The notes under the pieces: generated by a model
Told to the model about the DNA's origin: nothing
Database searches by the model: none
The model's input: the letters and a program-made list of their open reading frames with translations, nothing else
Position numbers and translations under genes: made by a program
Shown: positions 22,895 through 36,200 of the stretch, piece after piece
Numbering within the stretch: position 1 is the first letter of the stretch
How the letters are laid out: each line of letters starts with the position of its first letter
NCBI RefSeq assembly: GCF_905475465.1
Contig: NC_062244.1
Span: 11,030,001 to 11,094,000 of the forward strand
DNA length: 64,000 nt
Origin: Pieris napi
Lineage: Eukaryota > Arthropoda > Insecta > Lepidoptera > Pieridae
Direction of reading: 5' to 3'

Positions 22895-23958
22895 ATTTTA
22901 TGTATGTACCATTAACAATGAAATGTGTTTATTAAATTTTTCTCCTGGGTATCCCGATATAAAAAACTGTAAATAAATATGAAATAAGTGTACTTAAATC
23001 AGAAAAACTGATAAGAATTACGAAGGAAAACTCTGTTTACAGTTTACACTTTACACTAAAGTACAGATGCACAGAATACTGATGAATCATAGATGATCAC
23101 AAATGACTTATTAGTAAATGTCATATGAATAAAAAAATATATTTTACATATTACGAGAATTATTATAACACTTTATGACTTGTAATAACAAAACTTGTAT
23201 TATATATTATAAAGCATAAGAAAAAATAATAAAAACATTTCGATATAGCCTTTAAGAACTAAAATGTAATCGTATAATTGTCGATGGGAGCTTAGGTCGG
23301 TATATATTAAAATAATTATTCTCCCTAGAACTAACTTCAAATATTCCTAAATATAGACAAAAAAAACCTTAATTTTCGAAGTGAAACTTTTTTATTGACG
23401 TTCAGGTAATTTTAACTATGAATGTAAAATACATTTAAATGTGTATTTAACACAATAGTTAATATTTATTAATGACCTAATATAATATGTATTAATATTT
23501 ACATTTCTTAACGTTTCTTGGCATATATTTTTGTGCTTTTTCTCATTTTCTTTTCACACATAATTTTTGAGAAATGTCAACGTGAACGTATCAACGTTAC
23601 CTAACTAGGTGACGTAGGTTTATCAGCAAAATATTGCAGCTTTTTATAGGCCAGCTCATGGTCGCACTTGGTCGAGTACTCGGTCGGTACTAATCATAAT
23701 CTATGGTATACCTATATCAAAAGGTGATTTGTAGTCTGTAGATGATAGCGATTGGCGCCAAAAACGATTTGAGATGTAGAAGTAAAAATAACAGTCTTGC
23801 CTTTGAAAAATACTAACATATTTTTGTTACTAATTTTCACAACTACAGAAATTCAACTGTTATAAAAATGGATCGCTACATAACAAGAGAGAGAAAAATA
23901 AATCCAAACCAGCCAGGTTACATCAATTTTATATTAAAGTTATAATTATAATATATTA

Positions 23959-24778
23959 TATCGACGTAGGAAAGCATATTTGCTGTAAGTAGACAAAATA
24001 CCTAAAGTGACTTTTTACTGCCATTGGAATCAAATTGGAAAAAACCGCATCGAATGTTCCGGGTCCTGTGCCTCTACGATGAAAAAAAAATTACATACGC
24101 CGTTGAAAACGCCCGTACTTATATTTTTTTTAGCAAGATTAAATGCTGTATGTAGACCAAAATCCAGTCATTTTAGACAATTTGTACTTACAGCAAAAGA
24201 AAAACTGCATTTTTTTCTTTACAAATACTTACTTCTTCCCATTTAAAAACTTAACGCTACTTACAGCATTTCTGCGGCGTGTGATTTTTACATTCGTTTA
24301 CTTACAGCAGTTTTTTTTTAACCATTTACGACATTTTATTTCAAGCAAACATTACATTACCAAATGACCCACTGCATTTCTAGATCTAATCATAATTATA
24401 AACTAATCTTACATCTTGAATTGCAATTGAAAGTACTCAAATACATAAATGTACTGCATACAGCATATTTACCGCCTGTAAATTGATAATATTTCCGCGC
24501 GTACATTTTTCTTCCTTAGTTACAGCGTTTTAAAGATTTGTGATTTAAAAAACTGTTTGCTGTAACTAGCCAAACACGTACTTATAGTAACTTTGGATAA
24601 AAAGTTTACATTGCAAATGGTGACTGGCAGTTAAATAAATATATGTTTCAAAAATGGTAGCAATATCATGGATAGGTTCGACACTATTAATTTTTTTCCG
24701 AAATTAATTTAGTTTTTTGGCTCTGGTGAACAATTGCAATATGTCTACTTACAGCAAATATGCATTCCTACGTCGATA
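23959..24778. mobile_element. Long-TIR MITE (ATCGACGTAGGAA) with repeated ACTTACAGCA motifs
   Basis: The left end ATCGACGTAGGAAAGCATAT, then TTGCTGTAAGTAGACA, is mirrored by TGTCTACTTACAGCAAATAT, then GCATTCCTACGTCGAT, at the right. The arms are about 37 bp with one mismatch. ACTTACAGCA or its complement TGCTGTAAGT, or near variants, recurs along the interior (about 23981, 24143, 24187, 24259, 24299, 24569, 24748). No transposase is present. The class is unknown; the target duplication looks like AT/TA. Confidence 0.78.
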
Positions 24779-24954
24779 TGTATTATGTACCTATACAAAA
24801 TATTATGTAGATAAATTAAGAATGAAATCAATACAATGATAATATTTTTATAGACTATATTATCAAGAAGCTCGTTGTGATCGTATTTATACACCTTATT
24901 CGTAAAAAAGAATGCTAAACTAATTTTTTTCAGCAATCTTAAAACTGTTATTTT

Positions 24955-25290
24955 TTTTTATGTAACAGGAGGCAAACGGGCACGGGGCTCAACTGATGCT
25001 AAGTGATACTGCCGCCCATGGACACTCACATTGCCAGAAGGCTCGCAAGTGCGTTGCCGGCCTTTTCCGGAAGTCCGGCAACGCACTTAAGTTAGCCTCT
25101 AAGAAACTTGGTGTGCTCTGCAAGACACACTGCGGGCCACCGCTTGTAAATCTATAAAGCGCAAATTCGGCCCCACATCGAATACTGTTCTCACCTCTGG
25201 GCGGGATCTCCCCAGTACCAGCTCCTTTCACTTGCCCGTATTCAACGAAGAGCGATTCGAATCGTCGACGACTAATTAGTCTAGTCGACA
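24955..25290. mobile_element. LINE fragment with 5' inversion (twin-priming type)
   Basis: 24955-25085 is the LINE 3' end in minus orientation (GGAGGCAAACGGGCACGGGGC through GCGTTGCCGGCCTTTTCCGG). From about 25086 the sequence switches to plus-orientation coding sequence of an upstream part of the same ORF (LASKKLGVLCK..., then the complement of 42750-42940). The two halves meet head to head, as expected for LINE twin priming. The family is that of 42308-45688. Confidence 0.8.
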
Positions 25291-25849
25291 AGGTTAAAAT
25301 GGTACAAAATAGGGTTACTGCTCTTAAAATTATGCGCGATAGCTCATTGGATCCGGAATGACGCCTAGAAAAATGTGCCAAAAGCGTGTATTAGCACATA
25401 AAAAATTGCAAAAGTTATAAACAATTTAAGATAAAAAAAATGGCATTTCGTTTTTTGCCAATATTTCATAAACTATTAATATTTAAGAAATTTCAAAAAA
25501 AGATTCTGAAAGAGGAGGAAATTTCCAATAGTTAGTGCAAAAATTGTGTTTCATGTTCACACGAAATGTATAAATATATCTACGATGCCAATATAGACGC
25601 TTGAAATCTCCGTTTCAGAGCATCTCACGGGAAATCAAATGATTGAGTTTTCACCAACTAGTGCAGGAAATAATATTACTATGTAAGTAGCTTCGCATTG
25701 AGGTAGATCCTATCTCGCGGGAGATTACCTAATAACTCGATTGTGTTTTTAAATGTGTAAAAATAAATTGTAAATAATTGTCTTATTTAAGACTAATAGA
25801 ATGATCCAAGACCATTACTTTGATTGCGTACCCTTTGAAGTAGAGACTC

Positions 25850-26115
25850 ATGGGCCGTAGGTTGCCAATTATAGATATGGGTTAATTCAAGGTTTTGCTA
25901 AATAGGCAACATCTAGACGGGCGTACCCTCCAATTGGTTGCAACTCCTAACTCCACTTAACATCAGGTGGGATCCGGCCAAACGTCTGTCTGGTTGGTAT
26001 AAAACTTAAGTTTACACCTGGTAGAAAGTACCAGTGACCCTGGTCTTTTCCTCAACGTATAGGTATCGTAATATAGCTATAAAATGCTGCCAGCATTAAA
26101 GGTGCCACAGGAAAC
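25850..26115 (+). repeat. Old dispersed repeat (ACATCAGGTGGGATCCGGCCAAACG)
   Basis: GGCGTACCCTCCAATTGG, CACTTAACATCAGGTGGGAT and ACGTCTGTCTGGTTGGTATA recur, diverged, at 57050-57140. The sequence resembles a LINE 3' tail but I cannot place it. The adjacent AAAATGCTGCCAGCATTAAAGG (about 26080) matches a further repeat at 38546-38590. Confidence 0.45.
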
Positions 26116-27205
26116 AAACTTGAGATTTATTTGAGTGTTTTGTGTATTTTTCAATATGATGTACAGCTTAGGTTGTTTTAAGTGAGTATAATTTTATATT
26201 TCTGCAATTATTAATAAATGCACAATTAAAATGTTAAGTTTTGTGATGTTTAATGAAGTAGATAATTATTGTTAAAAAAACATTGTTATCTTCTAATAGG
26301 CGAAGTATTTGCTTCGTTGATTTCTTTATGGACCAGCTACTTTGTGATTTGTTTGTTTGATTTTTGAGTTACAGGCCAAGTCTTACTTAGGATGTTTTTC
26401 TTTTTTATTGGTGTATGTAAACTGTGTACTAAAAATATAAATTAGTGATAGATGGTTGGGCTCCACTGAATCCATATGGGCTTCAAACGCATATAATACA
26501 TTTTGAGAATCGTACCCTTAACCACTATGATAACATTACTTTATTTATTAAATTTATCTCTACTGTATCTTTACAAATGAATCTTTGAGTAATTACAGCC
26601 AAAAATAGACTTAATTGATTCCATACCCTGTAAATAATAATTTTTATTGTTAAATTCATATAAATCTCGTCATAGTTCAAGAGACCATTCAATTCAAAAT
26701 AATCTAAGTTATTTAAAGGTTTTGAGTGCATTTGAAGTCGGTTCTATATTTTTAAGGATTTTTTTTAAACTAAAAGTACAGATAACACCAAAAAGCCAGT
26801 AACTCTTGGTAACCCTTGGTACCAGCCTAATAAACTAAACAGTTAAATAGAAATACAATTAATATAAAGAAACGAAAACATTACATAAAACAGAGAGAGA
26901 CAAACAACGTTTTTACAAAGCCCATTTTAGGTATTTTAGTATAATATATAATCAATCAGATTTAGTAATGATTAAAGCAACTAATGTTCTGGCCTCGGTC
27001 TTAAAGTAGATCTTTAAAAGAAACAAACTATAGGACAACAACGTAAACGTACCTGATATTTGTTAATTAGTACGGAGCTTAAGTAGCTTACCGCGCAACA
27101 CAATACGAAATATATTGCATAAATTGTTGTTCAGCTGTTTACTAGTGTTGGTGTTTAAATAGGAATCAACCAATTCCCGGATATCAGTACACTGGAGGCA
27201 ATCAT

Positions 27206-30200
27206 ATGCAAACTATGGACAGTCCAGGGAACTGTGCATTTAATGTGAGTAATACTAGCAAATGTTGTCGAAAATTAAAATTTACTACTTATAAGTCAAT
27301 AACCGTGTTATACTGAGAAATACATATTTAAAACTACTTTAAAAGATATAAACGCAAATATATATTAACAGATTTTCGAGTGCTTTTCTGTGCCGTAAGT
27401 GTATGTAAATAATGTATTCGTATTCTTAGCCCACAAATAATAGAGAAGGTATATGTACGTAGGTATATTCAGTATCTCCTTAGGTAGGTAAGCGATATTG
27501 TGTCGATATTAGTGTCTTAGGGTTAATTCACTTTCGAGACTTAAGCTAACATTAGCGTTTGGAAATTGCCGTTCATTTTGTGTTATCCACCCTATTGAAA
27601 AAGACTGTACGCTACTTAGTGATACGAAGGATAAACGTGTCATGCCATAGGCCATAATATGGCAAATTTATTTTATATACTTTTCGTTTCAGATGAATCA
27701 AAATCCAGGTGTTATTTCTGGAATAGATCCCAGATATCTAGCGTCTTATGCTAACAACAGCGGTACTAATATTACCTCGGGTATAAAATGAAATAATTTG
27801 TCTATATTGTTATTTATTTATTTACTAAAGATTTATACATAAAAATACATACTCTAAAAAAATTTATGTTATGTAAAAGTTTACCTTTTTTGAAAATAAC
27901 TTTTGATTATTAATTAACATTAACTAAGAATGTTTTATATTAATTATAAAATTTGCCCAAGATGCCCAAGCTGCGATTATTTTAGTGCAAAGATAAATAT
28001 TTTTAAAGCAGGCCTCTATGTACTACCAGAAATTATACTTATAATATTTTTTTAAAATGGTGAAATGGGTTGGATAGGCCTTATCGTACATACGTGGACC
28101 AAATCCAAGACGTACTAGAGAAGGGAAGTTATAATTCCCCATAACCTACGAGCTTGCATGGTGAATGTCATGAAAGTGAATGAGGCAAGAGAGCGGGCAA
28201 AAAAAATCTAGCAAGAAACGCTAAATTTTCAGTCATACAAACTTTATACATATACAGAATAATTGTTTCAAATGTCCTGAAACTACATTTAACGAATAAC
28301 GTTCTACAATAGAAGCCTAAGTTTGTAATTGATATTTATGAAACAAAGTGTTAAATAATTCCAAAAATAAGTGTAAACTCCCGAAAAGTATGAATCATTC
28401 ATTGATTTTTTTAAGCAACCTTAAGAAGGCTGTATCCTCATTGCCGGCAATGGAACCTGCCGTACACTCATTTGTCATATAATATTATTTAAATAGTAAT
28501 AATTATTATTCGTTTATTTGAAAAGAAACTGGTACATTTAGATTGTTTGATTATAAAAAAACGGCAAATGTCTTATTAATTCATAATGTATAATTGTTGT
28601 CAAAACTTTTGGTCTAAATAATGTTACACACTATAAAGGCACTCAAAAAATTTAATCACTTTACTACTTAAGTTTCACTCACATATAATTTTTTAATGAA
28701 AATTGTAATCGTTTTATATTATTTTAGGAACATCAAAAGAAATGCAATTGCATTCGACAAATATACCAGTAAATGCATTTGGTGAATATCAAAATCGCAG
28801 TTTTATCGGCGCGCAAAAGATAGATAAACCTCTTCACAAGTCTGGTATGTAAAATTATATTAAGACTTTTTCGTTTAAAATTGAGGGTATTTCAAAATAT
28901 TAATTATAGGGACGCGTTATCCAGAGTTGGCTAAGTATCAACCCAGGCCTCAACAGAAGGAAAACATATTTCCCAAAGAAAGCCTACCCCAGCATAAAAT
29001 TAATATTGGTAAGATAATTACATTGTTCTTATTATAAAACTTGATTCACTAAACATTACAACATTCCTATGTTAGGCGATCAGAATCTTCCGAGGTACAA
29101 AAAAATAATGAGTAAAAATTAAAAACCTTCTAAAAGCTTTTTTTTTTTTAATTTTTTTTTAACCAGTGTTGACTAACTATAACTCCCTTATATAAAAACC
29201 AATACATTTTTGACATACTTGAGTTACTCTGTCTTTCTCATCACATCGTATCATTAAATACAAATATTTGATATCAATGTATTTTCATCTAGTATCGTTA
29301 ATAAGCAAATAAAATTTCAAATAACATTATACAGATTTTTTCCGAATAAAACCTTTTTTCGTTTATTTAACCGTAAATAAACTTTATTTCTCAATTGGTT
29401 CAAATTTTAGAACCTGTCTGTTAAACAGTAATTATGTTAAATCTTTGAATACTCTTGAAGCTGTTGAACTGAACTTGAAACAAAACCCTCTTGTACTCAA
29501 AAGTTATTTTAAACCGACTTCAATGAGGAAATTATCAGTCATGAATGTTTGTAATGTGTGTATTGTTGCAATTAGGTCATATTTGAGTATGTATTTAGGC
29601 TTTCAAGTTTAACATTTCGTAAATGTATGTTTGTCCACAAAATTCTCGTGAAATAAATGTCATATCGGGATATTGCTTTCTGATTTAAATCTGGCATGAT
29701 CCATCTTAGATAATGCATAAAAAATGGTATATACTACAAACTAATGAACAGATTTTGACTTCGCATTGCTGAAGGGGGACATGACGTATAATAAAGTTAG
29801 GTACTTAGTAGAGTTGGCAGGTTTTTAAAGGTGGTTTAATTTTTTTTTAAATTATTAAGTGATTAGTGCACATACAAAAAGTAATAAATTTATATATTAT
29901 ATGACGAAATTATTACATCAATCATAGGAGAAAAGCTAATTAATTTTAAATAGAGTATTTGTAATATTTAGTAAAATAATAATTAAAAATTGATAATGAA
30001 AACTAAAATATGGAAGAAACAATGTACTTTTTTGGAGTTTAGCTACCAGATGGGTCCTTAAGTCGATGAATCGAGCCTACTTCGATAAAATTTAGCAAAG
30101 AAATAAAAGTCTTCTCGTGTAAAATTGCGAGTTTTTCTATATTAAAATCGAAAAATGGCAACACATTTGCACTTAATCTTTTAATCCTCTTAACACATAC

Positions 30201-33200
30201 CTAACGAGCTCATTACTCAACTTTTTTAAGTGAAGGGAATAAGTTACGACCTTTTACCGTGTCTGCAGAATATTATGAGAAATATTTGTTACTAATAACT
30301 GAGTTTTTTGAAACATTTGTTTATTTTTACTAAAACACTATGTCTACAATCTCTACCTACTAGGGCCTTTGGTCCAGTCAGAGATTGGAGTAATCCTTTA
30401 GATCGCAGGAACTAGGAAGAGAAGCACCTTTCGTTCTCCACATTTTTATTACTATGATTAAAACTTATATTTTGAAATTTTAACTTAATTAATATCAAGG
30501 TGTGATCTGCTTGTGTGGAAGGTTACTGAAGGTATCTCATACAGTAATTTAACTAAATTAAACCTATTTTAAACTCTCAACAGAAAAAAAACTATTATGA
30601 TTGAATTAATTTATCTTTGTATATTATACCTATCCAGAAATGCGGCGGATACCAACATCACAAATACTACTATACGAGTATTTTTGTAACTTACACGGTG
30701 GCCTTAGTTATAATATATTTGAGCTATACTTGTATTTTCTGGACATTTAGATACTTTACTATATGGATTTATCTTATATTCAAAACTATACAATTCCAAC
30801 AAAAGGTGCAGGTCAAACTAATAACTATTTTTAAATACATAGATAGGTATTTTGTAAGAAGTATTTTAAGTGACTCATGGTCATAGAGGCACAATGGAAT
30901 AGCCATATTATCAAATAATTTCGTTATGTTATTCCTTCTTAATAACATGTAATTATAATTTCTGAGATTTAATGTGACTAGATTTTATCATAGACTATAT
31001 AAAAATGATCGTTACAGTTGTTTGAAGGGAAAGGCAAAACCGTAACTCTAACTTTAATTTTGAATTACATTATAGTCAACACTAAAGCGCCAGAGCCTTC
31101 CACGTCCTCAGCAAGTTCGACGCAAATTCAAGTTCAAAGTAATTCTCGCTTTGAGTTACAAAAGGTAATATCAAGATTAATTAAAACCTTATTTATTGTA
31201 AGTATGTTTTTTACACAATACTAGCGGACCTGACGGACGTTGCCCTGAATGATATTTCAAGCTATTACGATATTAAACGCTGATGATGCTGATTTGTGAA
31301 TGTAAGCCATCCAGGGCGAAACCCTAATGCATACAAAAAATTCATTCAAATCGGTCCAGCCGTTTAAGAGGAGTTCAGTGACATACACACGTACAGTAGA
31401 ATTATATATATTTAAAGACTAGTTGGCCCGGCAAACACGACATTCGTTGACTAAATGTCGTGTTACAGATTAGTTTATTTATGATTTTATGAAAATAATA
31501 CAATGGAAACAAAATACATATTGAGTTCACTTAGTAGTGAATAGTTCAATTTACAATACTCAACGTTAAAATTTTAATTGAGTTTTTGTATACAGAAAAT
31601 ATTTTATACAAATATTTAACAACCAATAACTATCAATTATTATTGTTTTTCTTTACTGACATTATACTACATTAATAAAATCTAAATGCGCCAGTACGAA
31701 TATTGTGGATATATCTTGTCGATTCGAAACCTTTATTTTAAATTCGTTTATATTTTAATTATTATACTTCAATTTGACGAGAAATTTTGTTACACAGACT
31801 ACCCATGAACATTTTGTATTGCGTTTTTCTTCCGCCAATTTTCCAATAGGTACTTTAATGGTTGCCTTTGGAGACGGAGACAAATACAACAAATGACCAT
31901 GAAAATCGGTCCAGCCGATTTTATTTTAAAATTTATTTCCATAAATACGAAGGAAGATATATATACATATACATTTGTGCATCTGTATATTTCACATTTT
32001 TTTTTTTTATGTTCCACATTGGACAACTAACTTGGTTTTAATATGCCTTAGGAGTTATTTGTCGTTATTTGTGTGAAAATAGCTGTCAAATGTTAATAAA
32101 AAAATTAGCGCTCGTAGAAATTAACAGCCTGGCCACGGGACATTCGCCGACGCGATTATTCGCGCGGTGCGAACCGCGATGCGTCTAGCGACTGAAATAA
32201 ACTCATAGCAATGTACTAATCAAGCCACGCGCAACGGCGACCAGCGATGCGACCTGCGAAATGTAGCGAGCGAATCGCGCGGGCGACTGACGTCGCGACG
32301 GGCGAGCGAAACAAATGCATGAATCAGTACGGTGCAAGCCACGGAGTCGAGCGGCAGTCGCGGCGAATAGAGAAGGGAATAAATAAGTTTAGTCGCGGTC
32401 GCGGCGAAAAATGAATACAGAGTTTTTTCTTACTGAAATACTGGCTAGACCAGCTATTTGGAAGTCTGGCCATCCACAGCATTAATTTAATATACCTTAA
32501 TCTCAAAAACAATTTTTCAGTGGCACTTAAAATTCTATTTGCATTAACTTTTTTCTCCAATTCTGGTTGAATATTCATAAGAATATAATTGAAGGTTTCA
32601 ATACTCATTCTGGTATACTCAAAAAAATAATTCTGGATATATTCTGAATTTCTCATACTTCTTGTGGAATTCTCCACAATTTCTCCAAATATTAGATCTT
32701 GCACCAAAAGCTATTACTTTCCAAACAATATCGAGATGATTTCGATAAAGACATTTCGCTGTCGAACTTCCTTACTGGTCGCGGCGGCAAACGTAACTGG
32801 TCCGTGGCCTGCAAACGGCCCCGCGCGAATGGTCGCCTCGCCTCCCGCATCGCAGTTCGCACCGCCGATCCCCGTGGCCAGGCCGTAAGACTCGTTTTAT
32901 ATAGGAAAAAAGTCTCACAAATACCTTTTGAACAAATTCAGCGAAAGGCTTGTCTAATTGTCAATCTCCAATGTATTACTAATCGGCTTGATTCTCTCTC
33001 TCTACGTAGAGACATTACCTCTCTATGCGTATTCTATAAAGTGTAATACGGTGAGTGTTCTGAATTGTTTTTGGGTTGATCCCTCACCAACATCACCTTG
33101 ATGCTGGAAGTCTTTCACAGTCCGTTTCACAAGGATACAGATACAGTTTCTTTTGATAACTAGCGAACTGGGAAATCGACTTCCAGTACCTACCTTCCAG

Positions 33201-36200
33201 GTACCCCACCTACTTCCCTGATAGATGACAACCTCCTAATATTCACAGTTAGAGTGTACTCCTCGCTCAAAGGCCGGCAACGCACCCACTTAAAACAGGT
33301 GTCCATCGGCTGCAATGACTGCCCTTTTTGGGCGTCACGTAGGCTCATTTGCATTATATAAAAAAGTGCAGTCTATGCCTGTAGCTCTAGACAGAAGTTG
33401 AGTAGATGCTTCCAATGGGAAGTCACTCCACATGACAGCACCACAGAAAAAATTTGCTCATAGCCTTAGGGCTGATTGCAAATAAGTAATAACCGCAGAA
33501 AAAAAAGTCTATGCCTAGCACATGTCGATTTTTAGTTCTATATTTTCATTTAAAATCACATAGAACAATATGTTTTTCCATTTTTCCAGAACTGAGTATC
33601 GTACGAACCAGACTCATAAAGCTACTTTATTAAATCAGTCAACAAAAAATATTGCACCTTATGAACTATTTCATACATTTATCTTTATTTAATAGCCAAT
33701 ATAACAGGTGTGTTAATTCTAAGACCTTTCACGTAGGCAACCTAATTAGCTGCTTAACTTGCGTGAAATCTGTTTCAATTACGCTTTATGCGCCATAATT
33801 TAAATTTAATGAGGGCACATTGAAATCTTAATTAAATCTTTACGTTGTACGTGTACTACACCCATCTACTCAGAGTCAATCAGTTACAGTTAACGTTTAC
33901 TTATGAAGCTAAAAATGTTTTATATGCCTTAAATTAGTCGCTAATTAATCATGCATTGAAATCCGTATAGACATAATTGGAATACTCTGGGTACAATTTA
34001 ATCTTGTTATAATGAGTAGACCATTCTAATGCTAGTGAATGCTATACAGCAATAAGCAAATTAAATTTGAATATCCTAGAACGTTCCACGAAAATGTAAT
34101 AACAATTTATGTGATCTAATGAAAATCTATGAGGTGCAGCAGTGTTGGCCTAGTGGCTTCAGTGTGCGGCTCCCATCCGTGAGGCCGTAGGTTCGATCCC
34201 CGGCTGAACGCCTATGGACTTTATTTCTATGTGCGCCTTTAACATTCGCTTGAACGGTGAAGCACTTACTTACCAATTAGATTGACAAATGATCAGGAAA
34301 CAGATACAATAATGAGGCCCAGATCTGAAAAGTTGGTAGCGCCGCTGATTTAATGGGAAGAGTAATTTATTTATATCGTAATCCTACACCTAACATATAT
34401 TATATTTAATAAAGGCTATTATACTAAATATTTAGCCAAGACGGAATACTTAATATAAACAAAAAGGTTCAATATTCTAGAAGGAAAAAAACTATTCAAA
34501 CAAAAAATATTCAATGCAATTAAACTAAGTAATACCTAATTCGGCAGTGTTGTGTGACAGTGTAAACATACGTACTCTGTATGTACGTGAGGGTGTATAT
34601 GTGGGGTGTTCTTAAGGTGCAGGCGATTTTTCAATAACGATGTAATAATGGTGATAATAATATAACTTAAATATTTTGCATTATAGAGGTTGTTGAAATC
34701 CACTTAAATTATAGTTCAATGGTTAAGCGCGGCCTTAGATTTGTTCATTAATTGTTAATCTTTGACCTGAGTAATACAGAAAGTCTATGCATTTTCCTTT
34801 GTTGAAAGTACTTCACTTCAAATAAAGGGACTTCATTGGAGTCAGTCAGCTCCGATGCAATATCCGGTCGAGTGCCGTTTTGTCTTTAACGTCGATTATC
34901 GATCATTGTTTTCACAATAGAGTCTGAAATTCTCAAGTATCTGAATACCTGAATAGTCTATAGGAAATTATATTTTCTCATTATTATAATCAGTTGAATA
35001 ATTTATCTACAACTGAAATATTTATCAAAACAAGAATAGCATTGATTTTTGAAAAGGTAAGCTGCTTATACTGTTAGTGAATGGTTTCAGTTACAATTGT
35101 GTCTGATAAATTAAAATGAGCAAAGCAAAGCTTGGACCCATTCATAACAATTATTGGTAAGTATTTAAAGAAATAAAAGATTCAGATAAATTAATTAATT
35201 TAAAGCCGCGCAAAAAGGCCACTTATAACAAAAAAAGTGCGTGCGTACAAAGTACACATGTCAGGAGTGAAACTAATTTTTACGTCTTGTTCATATAATA
35301 GTTTTACAAATCTAAAACTTTAGATTTCCGAGACTTAGAGGGAGGGAAAAAGGAATATGTTAGGAATTTAAATGTCATTAAATTATAAAGTGTCGAAAAC
35401 TAATACAAATTATAAATTTAATTGTAATTATTAAAACGTTTGAATACGTGGCATTTTAATTTACAATTTGTCATTTGAGATTTCAATATATTATGTTGCG
35501 TAAATATAAAATACTAATATTTCATAAATTCTCTTTACGAAATTTTATATTTAAAAATAGAATTTCTATAACGTAATTTGCCTTTCTCTACTCTCTCTCA
35601 ATCGATCTCAATCGCTATCTCCCTTTTCTTAAAACGCTGCACATCTTCGTGACGCTAATATTATTATTAGTTTTACAACGTTTAAACATAATGGTCTTAA
35701 AATGAGAAACTGATGACGTATCGTGTCTATGATAGCAATGGTTGTGAACAAATTCGTCTTCTTACTTTACAAGATTACATAAGCTTTTAACAAATAATTA
35801 TGTAATATAAATGTATATATTGTAATTGTTTCAAATGCATTCCAATTAATTTTCGTAATTAGAGGCCTGTAATTAGGACTAACGTCGCGTCCATTGTTTT
35901 CCCGTTTCCCGCAACTGTACAAATTTCATGAGCGTATCATTATTTATTTGGGGATAAAGGGATTATCAATATATTGCAAAACTAAATTGTAATATTAAAC
36001 AATTTAAATGAAAGATTTTATTAAAAACGGGATAAGTCAAAAATAATGTAGATAACAATGAAATTGTTCCAGCGTTAGAACGCAATAACATCATATGTAC
36101 GAGTACATAATACTTGCAATTAATTATGTACTACCAAATTGCATACTACAATAAGATTACGTTAATTAATAGAGACTTCAAGGAAGAACTTTCTGCTCAA

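Larger units (their letters stand above)
22895..27205. other. Divergent intergenic region, DCTN5 / SPATA22-like gene
   Basis: This 4.3-kb region contains the promoters of both divergent genes, but no core promoter element is clear. It holds a TIR element (23959-24778), a LINE fragment (24955-25290) and another old repeat (25850-26115). The remainder is unremarkable AT-rich sequence. Confidence 0.55.

Noticed and set aside
24007..24367. Plus-strand ORFs of about 75-80 codons
   Set aside because: Inside the MITE and composed of its repeated motifs.
32664..33046. Plus-strand ORFs of 74 and 115 codons
   Set aside because: They read through the GC-rich Harbinger end into an unrelated LINE fragment; chimeric by-products.
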